A DNA stretch of 64,000 bases from Mesostigma viride (taxonomy: Eukaryota; Streptophyta; Mesostigmatophyceae; Mesostigmatales; Mesostigmataceae), in NCBI GenBank assembly GCA_009746045.1, contig RPFO01000380.1, positions 587,388 through 651,387 of the forward strand, written 5' to 3'. Of the stretch, positions 46,104 to 56,445 are shown piece by piece. The position numbers were made by a program, and so were the translations under genes. Position 1 is the stretch's first letter; the number at the start of each line of letters is the position of its first letter. The notes under the pieces are model-generated. The model searched no databases. It saw only the letters and a program-made list of their open reading frames with translations, and was not told the DNA's origin.

Positions 46104-47022
46104 ATGGTGCAGGAGGAACAACGGCAGCAGGATTTCCGGTTTCGGCAGTCTGCTGGGGGTTCGATTTCTCCTGAATTACGCCGTGTCGTTCGGGATCTAT
46201 CTTTATTGCTTGCAGATCGTCCGCCTGTAAATCGCAGCTTCGTGCAATTCGTCGACGACCAGGTCGAAGATTGGGAGCGAATTCTGCGACACGTACAAAC
46301 CATCGTCATTCCGGAGCACCGGAGCATCGACGACCTTGAGCAGGAGCTTCACGGGTTGGTCGGCATCCAGACGGTGATTACTGCAGTAGCAGAGCGAGTG
46401 CGGACGGAGTTGGCAGCAAGGCGAGGCGAGGTTGCGGAAGCAGCTGGCGCAGGGCGACACGAGTTTGTGCCGACAGTAGCGGGCGCGGGAGTACCACGTG
46501 CTTTCGCAGGCGGCATCGGCGACGAGGGTGTTGCAGCGGGACCAGTTAGGCGTGAACGACGCGGAGCGGAGCATCACAGGCGGCTTGCAGAGGTCGGGGC
46601 GACAGCGGAAGCCATCGCCGGAGGACAGCGCGCGACAAGAGTCGGCAGGTTTCCAGAGCGAGTAAGAGTTCCTTTTCAGGAGCTGCCCCCGCCCCTTCGC
46701 GTTCGTGTGACGCGTTGGGAGAGTTTGCACCTCTTGGGTACGATAGTGACCTTGAGGTAGGCGCAGGGGGTGTCGCTGGGCTAGGCGACGAGGCACTCGG
46801 CGACCACGAGGTGCCAACGTACAATCCGCGAGGGCCAACGACGGGTTGTCACCTGTCTACTTTACCAACGGTGACGATTCAGTCATCGCGGGCCGACAGC
46901 GGGTCGACGACGGCGCAGCAGGTAGCAGGGTACCAGAGCTGATTGTGGTGAGCGACAGCGACGACGACAGCGACAAGGAGAACCAGGACGCGCCTGGGGC
47001 CAGCCGTGGTGGTCTTGCCTGA
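46104..47022 (+). CDS. Extra ORF upstream of gag in the LTR element
   Basis: 46104-46760 encodes about 218 residues, MVQEEQRQQDFRFRQSAGGS onward, with a helical VDDQVEDWERILRHVQTIVI segment and an Ala/Arg/Gly-rich second half. Coding character appears to continue after frame changes, ending VSDSDDDSDKENQDAPGASR and a TGA at 47020-47022. It has no recognisable domain. Most Copia elements lack an ORF here, so it may be an accessory protein or the start of an extended gag. Confidence 0.4.
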
Positions 47023-47185
47023 GTGGTAACACTTGGCACTTTCCTTTCTTGTTCAGTAGCTTATATTGCTTTAATTGCTGCTTGGCCACTTGGCTGGCTG
47101 TAGCAGATCTGAACAGAGGCCATCATGGAGGATGGAGCTATCAACCAACAAGCGGGCTTTATGGGCTTCGCGGCGCGGCGCTGGG

Positions 47186-48300
47186 ATGGATGGACGAGAT
47201 GGACGCGGTGGACGCGATGGACGCGGGGACGGCCAGGCGCTGGGAGACCAGGCTGAGGTGCCAGATAATCAGAGCCAAGGATCGCAGGGCGGGCAGCACG
47301 CGCCAGCCGCAGATCAAGCGGCGCCTAAGCGACCAACTGTTGCTGAGGGGTACGCGGTGCTAGGCCAGTTTCAGTCCATCAAGGACAATTGGCAGCCCCG
47401 GGATGCTGAGAGGATGTTAGAGGACATGAACTTGTACACGGAGATATACAACGGTGACAAGCTTCGCATCCTGGCGTCTAGTGCCTACATACGGCAGTCG
47501 GCGAGGCGGCTGTTCAAGTTTGTTCGGGAGCGACACGCGGCGGGGGACACCTGGACGGCGTTTATGACGCGACTCAGGTCGTTCCTGAGTGACAAGAGGA
47601 CCATAGATGGGTCCCACCTGAAGCAAGAATACCTGGACTACAAGCCCATCAAGGGGCAACTAGTGGTCCACGCCTTTGAAGACTTCGTCAAGCTGAGGGA
47701 GGACGCCATGGCCAAGGGCTTCTTCGTCGCAGATCGGATGGCCATGGGCGACTTTCTCAAGTCGCTGCAGCTGGATCCGGTCACCATGGATAATGTGACC
47801 ATCCACATGCGACAGGTCCATGGCTGGGCAGCCATGACGGACCAGTTGTATGAGTGTTTCAGCGGCAAGTACGTGGGTGGTAAGCGCCCTCGTCAGGGTG
47901 ATGAGGAGGCCACTGAACCCACGGTTAAGTCCATGAGGGGATCGGGCCACGGGGGCCCAGCGCCTCGAGAGGGCCTGAGACCTCTTCAAGGGGTCGAGGA
48001 AGGTCCAGGAGGGGGCGTGACAGAAGGGCTGGACGGGGGACCCCGCCGAAGTCGGGACATCCACAGTCCCAGTTTGACTTCAAGAGGGTGGGTGGTCCTC
48101 CCAAGGCTGGGCCCAGCAGTGGGACCTCACGGGACATCAGTCAGGTGGAATGTTATTTCTGCCAGGGGAAGGGTCACTTCAGGAATGAGTGTCCCTCGTA
48201 CCTGAGGCAGGAAGGTCAGAGCAAGCCAGCTCAGGGTGGCAGCAAGGACAAGGCTGGTCCATCCCAGGACAAGGGCAAGGGCAAGGCTGCTGATCATTGA
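47186..48300 (+). CDS. gag: gag polyprotein with CCHC zinc knuckle (one frameshift)
   Basis: Starts MDGRDGRGGRDGRGDGQ. The capsid-like part reads YAVLGQFQSIKDNWQPRDAE and DTWTAFMTRLRSFLSDKRTI. Frame 2 changes to frame 1 near 47940 at a GGGG run. It then encodes an RGR-rich basic region and the nucleocapsid knuckle CYFCQGKGHFRNEC (C-X2-C-X4-H-X4-C) at about 48151-48192. It ends at TGA 48298-48300, in the same frame as pol. Its role is packaging of element RNA into virus-like particles. Confidence 0.75.
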
Positions 48301-50880
48301 CTTGAGCCTGCACACATCCCTGAACCCTGGAGGGTGCCCCCAGGGGTGTGTAATGAAGCTGCTAGTGACAGCAGTGAGGGGCAGCCCCATGCTCTAGTGA
48401 AAGAGCCTATTGGACACGATGGGGCAAGCTTGGTTACCACAGAGAGTATGCCAGCTGTAGCTGCAGTGGTTACTCGCCAACGTGCCCGCCATGGCGGTGC
48501 TGAGCCTGAGGTAGGACCTGGTGATGTGGACCCAGGTGGATCTCAGAAGCATTCTGACCGTGCAGGACTGGCACAGGATGGTCAGGATGAGGATAGGGCT
48601 GGAGACAGTCTGACAGGCACGACCCTGGTGCCTCCTGTACATAAGGGATCTGTACATACCTTGAGTGCTAATAATGACAATAAAAGGTTTTCTCTCTTGT
48701 ATGACATTGCCTCAAGGTTGCATACCATGTTTGGCCATGCAGCTCAGTCTTTGCAAGTTGCTAGACGGCTGGGAGGAAGTGAGTTGTACTCCATCTGCCA
48801 ACAGGTTGCTCAAGCTTGCAAGTGCAGGCTAGTTGCTAGAAAGCCCAAGCAGTCTCATGCCAGGACTCCTATTTTGCAGCCAGGCCATGTGCAGGTAGAT
48901 ATTCAGAGAATCAGGGGTTTGAAGCTGCTGGTGGCAGTGGACAGATATACCAAGTACAAGACCCTAGAGATCCTGCCTGACATGGAGAAGCCTACATTGA
49001 TTGCTGCTCTGAAGTTGACAAGGAGCAGGTACCCTGGGTTGGAGTTGTTGCAGTGTGACATTCAGTTTGAGTGCTGTGAGAACCTGCCAGAGTTTCCAGA
49101 GTTGCTGATTACACCCAGGGAGAGCCACGGCCAGCAAGGGGTGGTGGAGAGAGCCATCCAAGAGATCAAGACTGTGCTGCTGGTGGAGAGGATTCCAAGG
49201 ACGTCATCTGCCATTGTGACATCTGCATGGCTACGTTCTGTGGAGGACAGGCTGAACCTGAGGACTCCCATGTTCTTTGGTGACATTGCCATCAATCCTC
49301 TTATGCTGCATACCAGGATGCTGCCAGCTGATGCTGAGCAGGCATGGAAGGAGAAGCTAGAGGCCAAGTTCCTCAAGCTGAGGCAGAAAGACAAGGGCTG
49401 GAGTGTCCTAGAACCTAACGTTGGACAACAGGTTGTTGTGTGGAAGGAACCAAGCTTTCCAGGGAAACGTGGCAGCTGGCATGATGGGGTGGTGACCCGA
49501 GTAGAAGCCGCTGGCCATAAGTGCTGGGTGGCCATTGATGGCTCCCAAGCAGTGCACCGTCTGTCCTGGTCAAAGATCCGTCCCCGGGGAGGTAATCAAG
49601 GAGACCTCTTCCAGGTGCCCGCTGGTGTACAAGGCGGGGGTGACGTGGAGCTTCCTGATCAGGGTGCTACAGCTGTATCGAGCCCTCAGGGTGACCCTGG
49701 CCCGGCCCCTGGGGTACCTTCACATACGGTGGTTGGGCAAGCAGGCGGACAGGCTGCACCTCCGGAACGGCCCGACACCAGGCCTAGGGGTGTGCGTCTA
49801 TCAGATATTGTACAGGCTTTGCAAAGAGCCAAGAAGGAGCCTAAGGTGTCCAAGCTTGTCCAGTTGGATGAACCTGAGGTAGCTGCCATGGAGATAGATA
49901 CCAATGCACAGGTTTCTGTCATGGGACCTCAGCATACAGGAGAACTGCTGGTCGGAGAACCAAGTTGCCCCTGGGTGTCTGATTTCAGTGGTAGGACGCA
50001 TCTAAGGGTGTTGGGAGAGGTTACTGCCCCTGTCATGGGTGTGGATGTGACCTTCCTTGTCCTAGAGGACTATGATGGCCCTGTGATTTTGGGTCAGAAT
50101 TTTCTGGGCAATCCTGGGATTTCTATCAGAGCTACAGCTCTGAGAAGAGATGGCTGGGGGATGATTCCCCTAGAAAATTTCAGGACAACATTTCCAGTCA
50201 GGTGCAGGGCCAAGCCGGTCAAGGGTGTAAAATGGGATGAAGGGGAGGTGCCCCCAGCGGCCAGTTTGGTGATTCCAGCTGTGTTGCACCCCAGCAGTAT
50301 TGGCATAACTCACAGGAGCCTTGCTGCACACTCTCCTTTGGCATATGACCAGCTGGTCCAAGAGATGAGCTCGCCTACTTTGTTTGAGGCTTGGAAGCTC
50401 GCCTTCTCCAAGGCATTGGAGGAGTGGTTGCAGTTTGAGTGTGCTGCACCAACAGACAGACGTCCCCCAGCATCAAGGAAGCTTGCTTTGAGATTTGTGC
50501 TTAAGAGGAAGGTTGTGGATGAGGTATCAGTGCCCCATGTCAGGCCTGTCCTGAATGAGTATCACGGCACGGGGAGTCTGCCAGGAGAGGAGCTATGCAC
50601 GCCAGGGATGCTACACGACACATGGAGAATTTTGCTATGTCTCTACGTGGGGTTGCTGAACAGGGGAGCAGCTATGTCATCAGTGCTGCTGGACTTCAAG
50701 AGGGCGTTTTTAAAATCTGATCCAGAAGTGGCCAGGAGGGTGTGGAAGCAGGATGAGCCTTACTGTGTTGAGGTGCCTGCCATCTGGAAGCTGGAGCTGC
50801 ATCAACAATTCCTGGTTATTCTGAAGGGCCTGGAAGGACTCAGGTCGAGCCCAATCATCTGGAGACTCACGCTGCAGGAA
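48301..50880 (+). CDS. pol: pol, part 1: integrase, protease-like, reverse transcriptase (N-terminal)
   Basis: Open in frame 1 after the gag TGA. Counting from 48334: an HH-CC-like segment (HTMFGH, CQQVAQACKC), then an integrase core with D189 (VQVDIQ), D242 (LLQCDIQ) and E273 (GVVERAIQEIK), then an SH3-like tail (VVVWKEPSF...WHDGVVTRV). Residues 521-600 look like a retroviral aspartic protease (IDTNAQVSVM ... PVILGQNFLG), with Asn in place of the catalytic-motif Gly. RT starts around residue 715; motif A is LLDFKRAFLKSD, then KGLEGLRSSPIIW, typical of Copia RT. The reading is cut at 50880 by the hAT-like insertion. Confidence 0.75.
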
Positions 50881-52277
50881 CAGTGATGATTCATACGCCG
50901 TATTATACGCCGTATGAAGCGTATTATACGCGATACGCACGCGGCGCGTATGAAAATGGGGTACTTTCATACGCAAACGCGTATTTTTGCGTATTTTTGC
51001 GTATTTTCGCGTATTTTTTGGCATATTGTTGGCTTACGAGGTGGGTGCATTTGCTTGCCTAGACTGCGGCGCGCCGACCTGTAGTAGGAACAAATAATTG
51101 CGTGATGAGCTAGCTAGTGTATAGTGCACTAAAGCTAAAAGCGCGTTCATTGTATGGAAATAAACTAACACCCATTTCACCGGAAAAGCGCGTTCATTGT
51201 GACTTGTGAAGGCGGGAAGGTGAAGGCGGGAAGGCTGAAGATTCATCATCAAGAGGGTGATAAGCAACAGTATATTTGGAAATAAACGTACACCTATTTA
51301 TCTGGATCAAGAAGGTGATAAGGTGTGCCAGCAACGTCGTGGTCGTCTGGCACCTAGATCGTAGCATATCGACATCCAGGCATGGCTGACACGTGAGTCA
51401 ATGGAACACGATGATGATGTGCGGCCCGATGAAGAAGAGGCCACATCCGAAACTGTCTGGACATACATTAGCAAAGAGCGCATCCTCAAGAATCGGCAGC
51501 AGACAAATAACTACTACATGGATGATGGAGTACTCCGTTACAGGCTGCTGGTCGAGCAGGCGGAGAAGGAAAGCAATACCAGGAAGAGGAAGGCGACTAG
51601 TGACGCCAAGAAGCAGGCTGATGTGCGGGCGGCACTTAAAGACAGGCTTGCAGACGTTGTAGAAACCGACGCCTCTAACTGGGTGTCCCCTCATGCCAGC
51701 AACACCTCGGGGCGCGCTGCTGGGGCGGCTGGGCCAAGCGGATCATCAAAGGGCCAATCCACCGACGGTAATTTGCCTGCACCTTATGGGCTCAGCAAAG
51801 AGCAGCTGGACGAGGAGCTGTGCGAGGCATTCATTTGCGCCTTTCAATGCCATCGACGCCCTTCAATGTCATCGACACCTCGGGGCAATGTATAGTGCAT
51901 GCATATCTTGAGTTCTACAAATTTATTATCCTTTCCAGTGAGTTGTGCATTGATACTGGTATTGATACTTAGTTGCATGTTGTCTCGATTTTGAAGAGAA
52001 ACTATCAAGTTAGACCGTTAGAAACTAAGCTTGTATTTAGGTAGTGGTGGCAATGCCAAAGGTCATGCTATATATGTCATGTATAGGCAAAAGGTATGGA
52101 AAAACACCAGCAGACTATGCTTGGTTGCTCAGAATGTTGAAAACCCCTCAAAATCATGCCAAAAAAGGGGTTTTCAACGGTTAGCGTACGATCAGCGTAT
52201 AATACATTATACACCGCGTATTATACATTATACACCTGGGGCCGCGTACGACGCGTATCGCGTATGAATCATCACTG
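50881..52277. mobile_element. hAT-like DNA transposon inserted in pol (1397 bp)
   Basis: The ends are inverted repeats starting CAGTGATGATTCATACGC, followed by subterminal GCGTATTATACG-type repeats on both sides. TGCAGGAA is duplicated exactly at 50873-50880 and 52278-52285, the 8-bp target duplication expected of hAT elements. Removing the insert and one duplicate restores the RT frame (LTLQE then ALISECG). Confidence 0.85.
51401..51895 (+). CDS. Hypothetical ORF inside the hAT-like element
   Basis: 164 codons starting MEHDDDVRPDEEEATSETVW, with a basic stretch ESNTRKRKATSDAKKQ. No hAT dimerisation or DDE motifs are visible. The ORF is far too short for a full hAT transposase, so the element is probably non-autonomous. 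It may be a captured or truncated coding piece. Confidence 0.35.
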   Translation: MEHDDDVRPDEEEATSETVWTYISKERILKNRQQTNNYYMDDGVLRYRLLVEQAEKESNTRKRKATSDAKKQADVRAALKDRLADVVETDASNWVSPHASNTSGRAAGAAGPSGSSKGQSTDGNLPAPYGLSKEQLDEELCEAFICAFQCHRRPSMSSTPRGNV

Positions 52278-53296
52278 TGCAGGAAGCTCTGATCAGTGAG
52301 TGTGGCTTGAGAGTGTCTTCAGTTGATCCCTGTTTGCTGCTGGCCCAATGGGAGGGTCTGCCAGTGTATGCTAGTTTGCATGGAGATGATCTGCATTTGC
52401 TAGCCCCCACGACCTGGCTGAAGAAGTTTATTCCTGTCATCAGTGGCAAGTTTTCACTGGGCAAGGAGCTGTGGCAGGAGCCCAACAAGCCTGTAGTGTT
52501 CTGTGGAATGCAGGCTACCCTGTTCAGGAGGGACGGGGAGTGGAGTATCAGGCTTCAGGCTGGAGGAGATTATAAACAGACCATTGTGAAGGCCTTGCCA
52601 GAGAAGATCACCCAGGCTGCAGGACCTGAGTTGAGAGGCATGTGGGCCTGGTTTGCCAGCATCTGTGGTCCGTCTTTGATGGTCCATAGCAGAATGCCTG
52701 ATGAGGTGCTTGAGGATGAGAAGCCTCGAGTCATAGCCCGATTGGTGGAGAGTACCCCTGATCTGATCTTGTCTGGGATTGACTTTGCCCAGCCTATCAC
52801 CTTGGAGATCTTTGTTGACAGTTCCATGGATGCTCGCCAGGTTACCAAGGTCAGGGGGAGATCTGCTGCTCTGTTTGCTTTTTATCAGAGCAGGGCAAGT
52901 TTGTTCAGCTGGTACAGCAGACTGCAGAAGAGGGTCTGTATCAGTTCAGATGTGGCAGAATGCAGGGCCATATGCGAGGGGATCCAGTCCAGCTTGTACA
53001 TAAAGGAGTTAATGCTGGAGCTGGCTTCAGTTACCCCTTGGACCTTGCAGATGGAGACGTTGTTGCTAACAGACAGCATGGGTATGGTCCAGTTTGTTCA
53101 CAAGCAGCTGGCCAGGAGCCGGGACCTGGATTATTTGTTGCTGAAGGAGTTGGCCAGTTTGGTTGACTTGAAGCATATCCCTGGCGAGGAGAACCCTGCT
53201 GATGCATTGACAAAGCTGCCACACAAGGCCCCAGCCCAGTACAATGTACTGAGGAAGCTCATGAATGCTGACTGTCAAGTCGGTCTATCTGTCTAA
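52278..53296 (+). CDS. pol: pol, part 2: reverse transcriptase C-terminal and RNase H
   Basis: Continues RT with SLHGDDLHLLAP, where GDD occupies the place of the Copia YVDDL catalytic box. Then comes the connection region and a Copia-type RNase H: LEIFVDSSMDARQ (D), AECRAICEGIQSSLYIKELM (E), LLLTDSMGMVQFV (D) and the usual KHIPGEENPADALTK. It ends at TAA 53294-53296. It is separated from part 1 only by the hAT-like element. Confidence 0.85.
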
Positions 53297-54043
53297 AAGC
53301 TGAGAGCTGGGTGCTTAAGTCTCTGGATATCAGGCTGGGAGCTTGATTGTACATAATCCTGAGCACACCTTGAGGGGTGAGACATGTCTCTGGTGTGGGA
53401 ATGTCTGATATTGTCTCTGATGGAGAGATGTCTATCTGGGGTTTTCATCTCAGTCTGAGGTTTCCCCAGATCTGTGGTTTGTGGGCGGGGTTCGATTCCC
53501 TGGTGCCGTCTTAAGGCGGAGTTTCACGGACTGGCTGACCCATCCACCATACTGGTGAGGTGGCGACAGGTCCCCTGATTTTCCACGGTTGGAACGAGTA
53601 TGGGAGCTTGTGTTTTGCATGTGCTTCGCGTAGATGTTGTGTCTGGTTCGATAAGGGGCAGCAGACCGGCGCCGACTCCCGTCTGGGGGTCAGCAATGTT
53701 TTCTGATGAGCTGTTGTGGGTGATCTGTGGGGTTTCGCCTAAGGTCCTGAAGGTTGTACATACTTCTCAAGTTCTTAACTGAACACCTATGGGCTGCCAC
53801 AGTTGGCCAACCTCTTGTACATGGGTAACACAACGAGCCTCCCGTGAAGGGATAGGGACTCATTGTAATTTGTTTGTGCTCCTGAGCCAGTATGGGTGCT
53901 ATGTACATATAATAAGGAATCCAAGCTGACTGTCATGCCCAGAGGGTTGTGACTTGTAGTCTGGGGAGGATATCCAGTACCCATTGTGTGTGTTTGTATG
54001 TAGACTTGTGTGAGCTGCTACAGCTCAAGAAAAGAAAGGATTG
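53297..54043 (+). other. 3' untranslated part of the LTR element
   Basis: No ORF of note. It contains GGTTCGATTCC (53489-53499), identical to a Pol III B box, and ends in a purine-rich tract before the LTR. Confidence 0.5.
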
Positions 54044-54739
54044 GAGTTAACGCCAAGCGCATTGGCGTGATCCTGATTCGGCATATCTCTGCGATTCCAG
54101 CGGCACCGGAACGAGTTCATTCCGACGAGTATCAAGAAAGTTATGGCGTTCCGACTTCCCGGTCGCGCGCGAGCGCGAGCCGGCTGTTCTTCTAAGTCGG
54201 ACGTGAATATTTGCCGACGACATATGGGGTCGACAGTAATTCCTGGGCTGACAGGAATTAGGTGCTGTATCTACGACGGTATTGGATTAATACGTCGTAC
54301 GCAGGAAATAGGAACCTTAACCTGTGGTCTGTGGGTACCGCAGGCTTAGTCCTGGACTTCTAGGTGCAGATGCAATAGTCACTGTGGACTGTGCTCTGTG
54401 GTCACTGTGCCTGTATGGCAGACCTACTGTATAGGAGTCGGGCGCTGTACAGGTAGTGAATACTGTACCGGGGGTGTTATTACTGAGCAGGCCTGCTAGG
54501 CCGCTCAGGACTAGCAAGCACAGTGCACAAGTATATAAACAATAGGCCAGTGCCAAATGGGCATCTCTTGCGAGCCCGCCTCACGTGTTGTGCCTTGACT
54601 TGGCAAGCGCGTGTACAAGCCTCAAGTGTGTGAGCGCTGTAAACATTATCCGATTTAAACAAAGCTCCGTTTCCAACCATATCACACATTGCTGCATTGC
54701 AACCATATCCTTCACATTGCATGTGCTAAGAAAGCTTAA
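54044..54739 (+). repeat. 3' LTR
   Basis: Near-identical to the 5' LTR, at roughly 99.4%. Host coding sequence resumes shortly after its end (CTCTGCCCACCCCGG). Confidence 0.9.
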
Positions 54740-56205
54740 CTCTGCCCACCCCGGCGCCTCTTCCCAGTTCTCAGGTACCGAAGAAGCAGCTTCGGGTTCC
54801 CCCGCCGACTCTGGCCATTTCTCAGGTACCGAAGAAGCAGCTTCGTAAGCCAGTTGTGGCAGTGGCTGATTCGGACGACGATGCTGAGGAGGAGGAGGAG
54901 GAGGAGGAGGACGACGATGCTGAGGAGGAGGAGGGGGAGGAGGAGGAGGAGGAGGAGGAGGAGCAGCCCGTTGCTACCAAGAAATCCGCCAAGGGTGGGA
55001 AGGCTGCGGAGCACGTTGCTTCCAAGAAATCGGCCAAGGTTGGGAAGCCTCCCAAGCCTGCCCTGCCTCAGAAACGACGTCGAAAAGCAGTTGTGCTTTC
55101 AGATTCGGACGATGAGGAGGAGAAGGAGGAGGAGGATGGCGGCGGAGAGGAGCGCGTTGCTTCCAAGAAGTTACCCAAGACCGCGAAGACTGCCAAGGTT
55201 GCCGAGCCCGCCAAACCCGCCCCGGCGCCTGCCCCCCACCACCAGACGGGGTCTACCTGCGAGCAGAGGTCGAAGGAAAAGGCCAAAAAGGCCGGTAAGA
55301 AAAAATCTGCGAGTGAATTCTGGTATGTAGAGTGTTTTGATTTTTTACGGTTGGCAGTCCGATTTCTACTAACTCGATTTTAGTCATGCGTTGATGGCAT
55401 GATCGGTTTGCTCGCAGGTAATGAGGATGTGGAGCAGTTACTTCGCTTGGCTAATGTGGCGGTGGGCTTCGGACCAGCGGCTGTACATGCTGACACTTCC
55501 GGACGGGAGGAGCCTAAGGGGGCGGAAGACAGTCAGGCGGGCGATGAGGATGATGACAAGCCCACGTTGGAAATGAGACTTATGGACGGGGAAATGGGGT
55601 TCGGAGCACCAGAGGCCTTTTGGTGTGATGGGTGGACTGCAGCCATTATGCAAGCAGGGAACAAGGATACGGCTACGCCAATGTATGCCAAGCTAGAAGA
55701 CGTCATGCTTTATGGGCAGGTGTCTGGATACGACACCAAGTGGAGGGACGTCGCATTTAAGTTTTTCGCTGAGGGGGAGAAGGGAGGGAAGTTGAAGAAC
55801 AAGTTGTGGTGGATGCCGCTGGACTACGCGATGAAGGTGGTAAAGCTGACGGATGGCAAGAGCTGGAAGGATGTGGAAGTCTGGGCGCCTGCAAAGGAGA
55901 TCGATAAGAAGAAGAGGAGGAACTCGAAAACGGAACAGCAGATCGCGGAAGCGAAATTACGGAAGAGGCCCTCGAAAGTGTGAGGGAAAGTTAGCACTTG
56001 GACATGCGCTGGCAATGCTCGTCCTATGGTTAATACAAAGGTTAGGATGATGTCGAGTCTCTCCACGTAAAATTTACATGAATTACTAACTTTCAAGCCT
56101 CTCGATGTGGAATGTACGCTCAAATTGACATGAATTAAGCATTATGACACCAAATTAGCTCGAAAATACGCGATCGGACGCCAAATTCGCGCGAAAAAAA
56201 GATAT

Positions 56206-56278
56206 CGGACGATTGAAACTAGCGTTTTTTTCTTGCAAAATGCGCCAAAAATGACCCCATTCCGCGTGGGACCACCCA
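56206..56278 (-). repeat. Right inverted repeat of the candidate giant element
   Basis: Reverse complement of 25966-26029 with one insertion of about 9 bp after AATGGGGT. It lies 223 bp beyond the stop codon of the large plus-strand gene. Confidence 0.75.
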
Positions 56279-56445
56279 AATATTAATTGATTATCAGCAT
56301 TGTCTCCAATGTCTCCTACATGTAACATATGGAGAAGCAAGTACTACGTGATCGCAACCACAATTCCTTTGTTCGCCAACTAATACATCACAGCATAAAA
56401 AAGCTGAATAAATGGCTGAAAACTGACAAAGAGGTGCAAACACGA
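56279..56445. other. Intergenic, no gene seen
   Basis: Short AT-rich spacer between the right inverted repeat and the end of the next minus-strand gene. Confidence 0.4.

Larger units (their letters stand above)
45313..54739 (+). mobile_element. Copia-type LTR retrotransposon
   Basis: Two LTRs of about 695 bp (45313-46007 and 54044-54739) differ at about four positions. Between them are an extra ORF, gag with a zinc knuckle, integrase, a protease-like segment, reverse transcriptase and RNase H, then a polypurine stretch (AAGAAAAGAAAGGATTGG) before the 3' LTR. CTCTGC occurs at both junctions (45307-45312 and 54740-54745) and may be the target duplication. The element sits in an exon of the large gene. 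A hAT-like insertion splits its RT, so this copy cannot make an intact polyprotein as read. I could not identify a primer-binding site with confidence. Confidence 0.9.
38031..55983 (+). pseudogene. Large multi-exon hypothetical gene, split by an LTR retrotransposon
   Basis: Exons by splice sites: 38031-39245, 39432-40480, 40588-40650, 40788-40850, 40975-41103, 41230-41771, 41961-43127, 43383-45312, then after the retrotransposon 54740-55322 and 55418-55983. The N-terminus (MSSSYSDAVKATPVSPKMTS) leads into a Ser/Arg/Pro repeat and a Lys/Glu coiled coil. The middle is globular (HIGFTCIEASYMETLKTTAL). The exon at 43383 has about 640 codons with no break. The end has acidic runs and Lys-rich linkers, ending KLRKRPSKV. 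Six introns are clean phase 0. Single-base frame breaks occur near 38205, 38380, 39065, 39700, 41490, 42585 and 42695. I do not recognise any family. Coding resumes in the same repeated phrase (FQVPKKQLR) on both sides of the insertion, showing one ancestral gene. The last junction does not keep phase, so splicing there is uncertain. Confidence 0.6.
25966..56278. mobile_element. Candidate ~30.3-kb giant DNA transposon bounded by inverted repeats
   Basis: 25966-26029 begins TGGGTGGTCCCACGCGG, continues AATGGGGT, then GCAAGAAAAAAACGCTA and TTTCAATCGTCCG. 56206-56278 is the same sequence in reverse complement with one indel of about 9 bp and a few substitutions. Inside are a transposase-like gene and a hypothetical ORF (both -) in the left part and a multi-exon gene (+) in the right part. 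The genes face outward, and the outermost stops lie about 390 bp and 220 bp from the inverted repeats. A 22-bp palindrome family is found only inside. No convincing target-site duplication is visible. The alternative is two unrelated copies of a short dispersed repeat that happen to be inverted. Confidence 0.45.

Noticed and set aside
25940-56300. Target-site duplication of the candidate giant element
   Set aside because: Flanks (...GAGACAAA and AATATTAATTG...) share only AT-rich similarity, so no duplication could be claimed.
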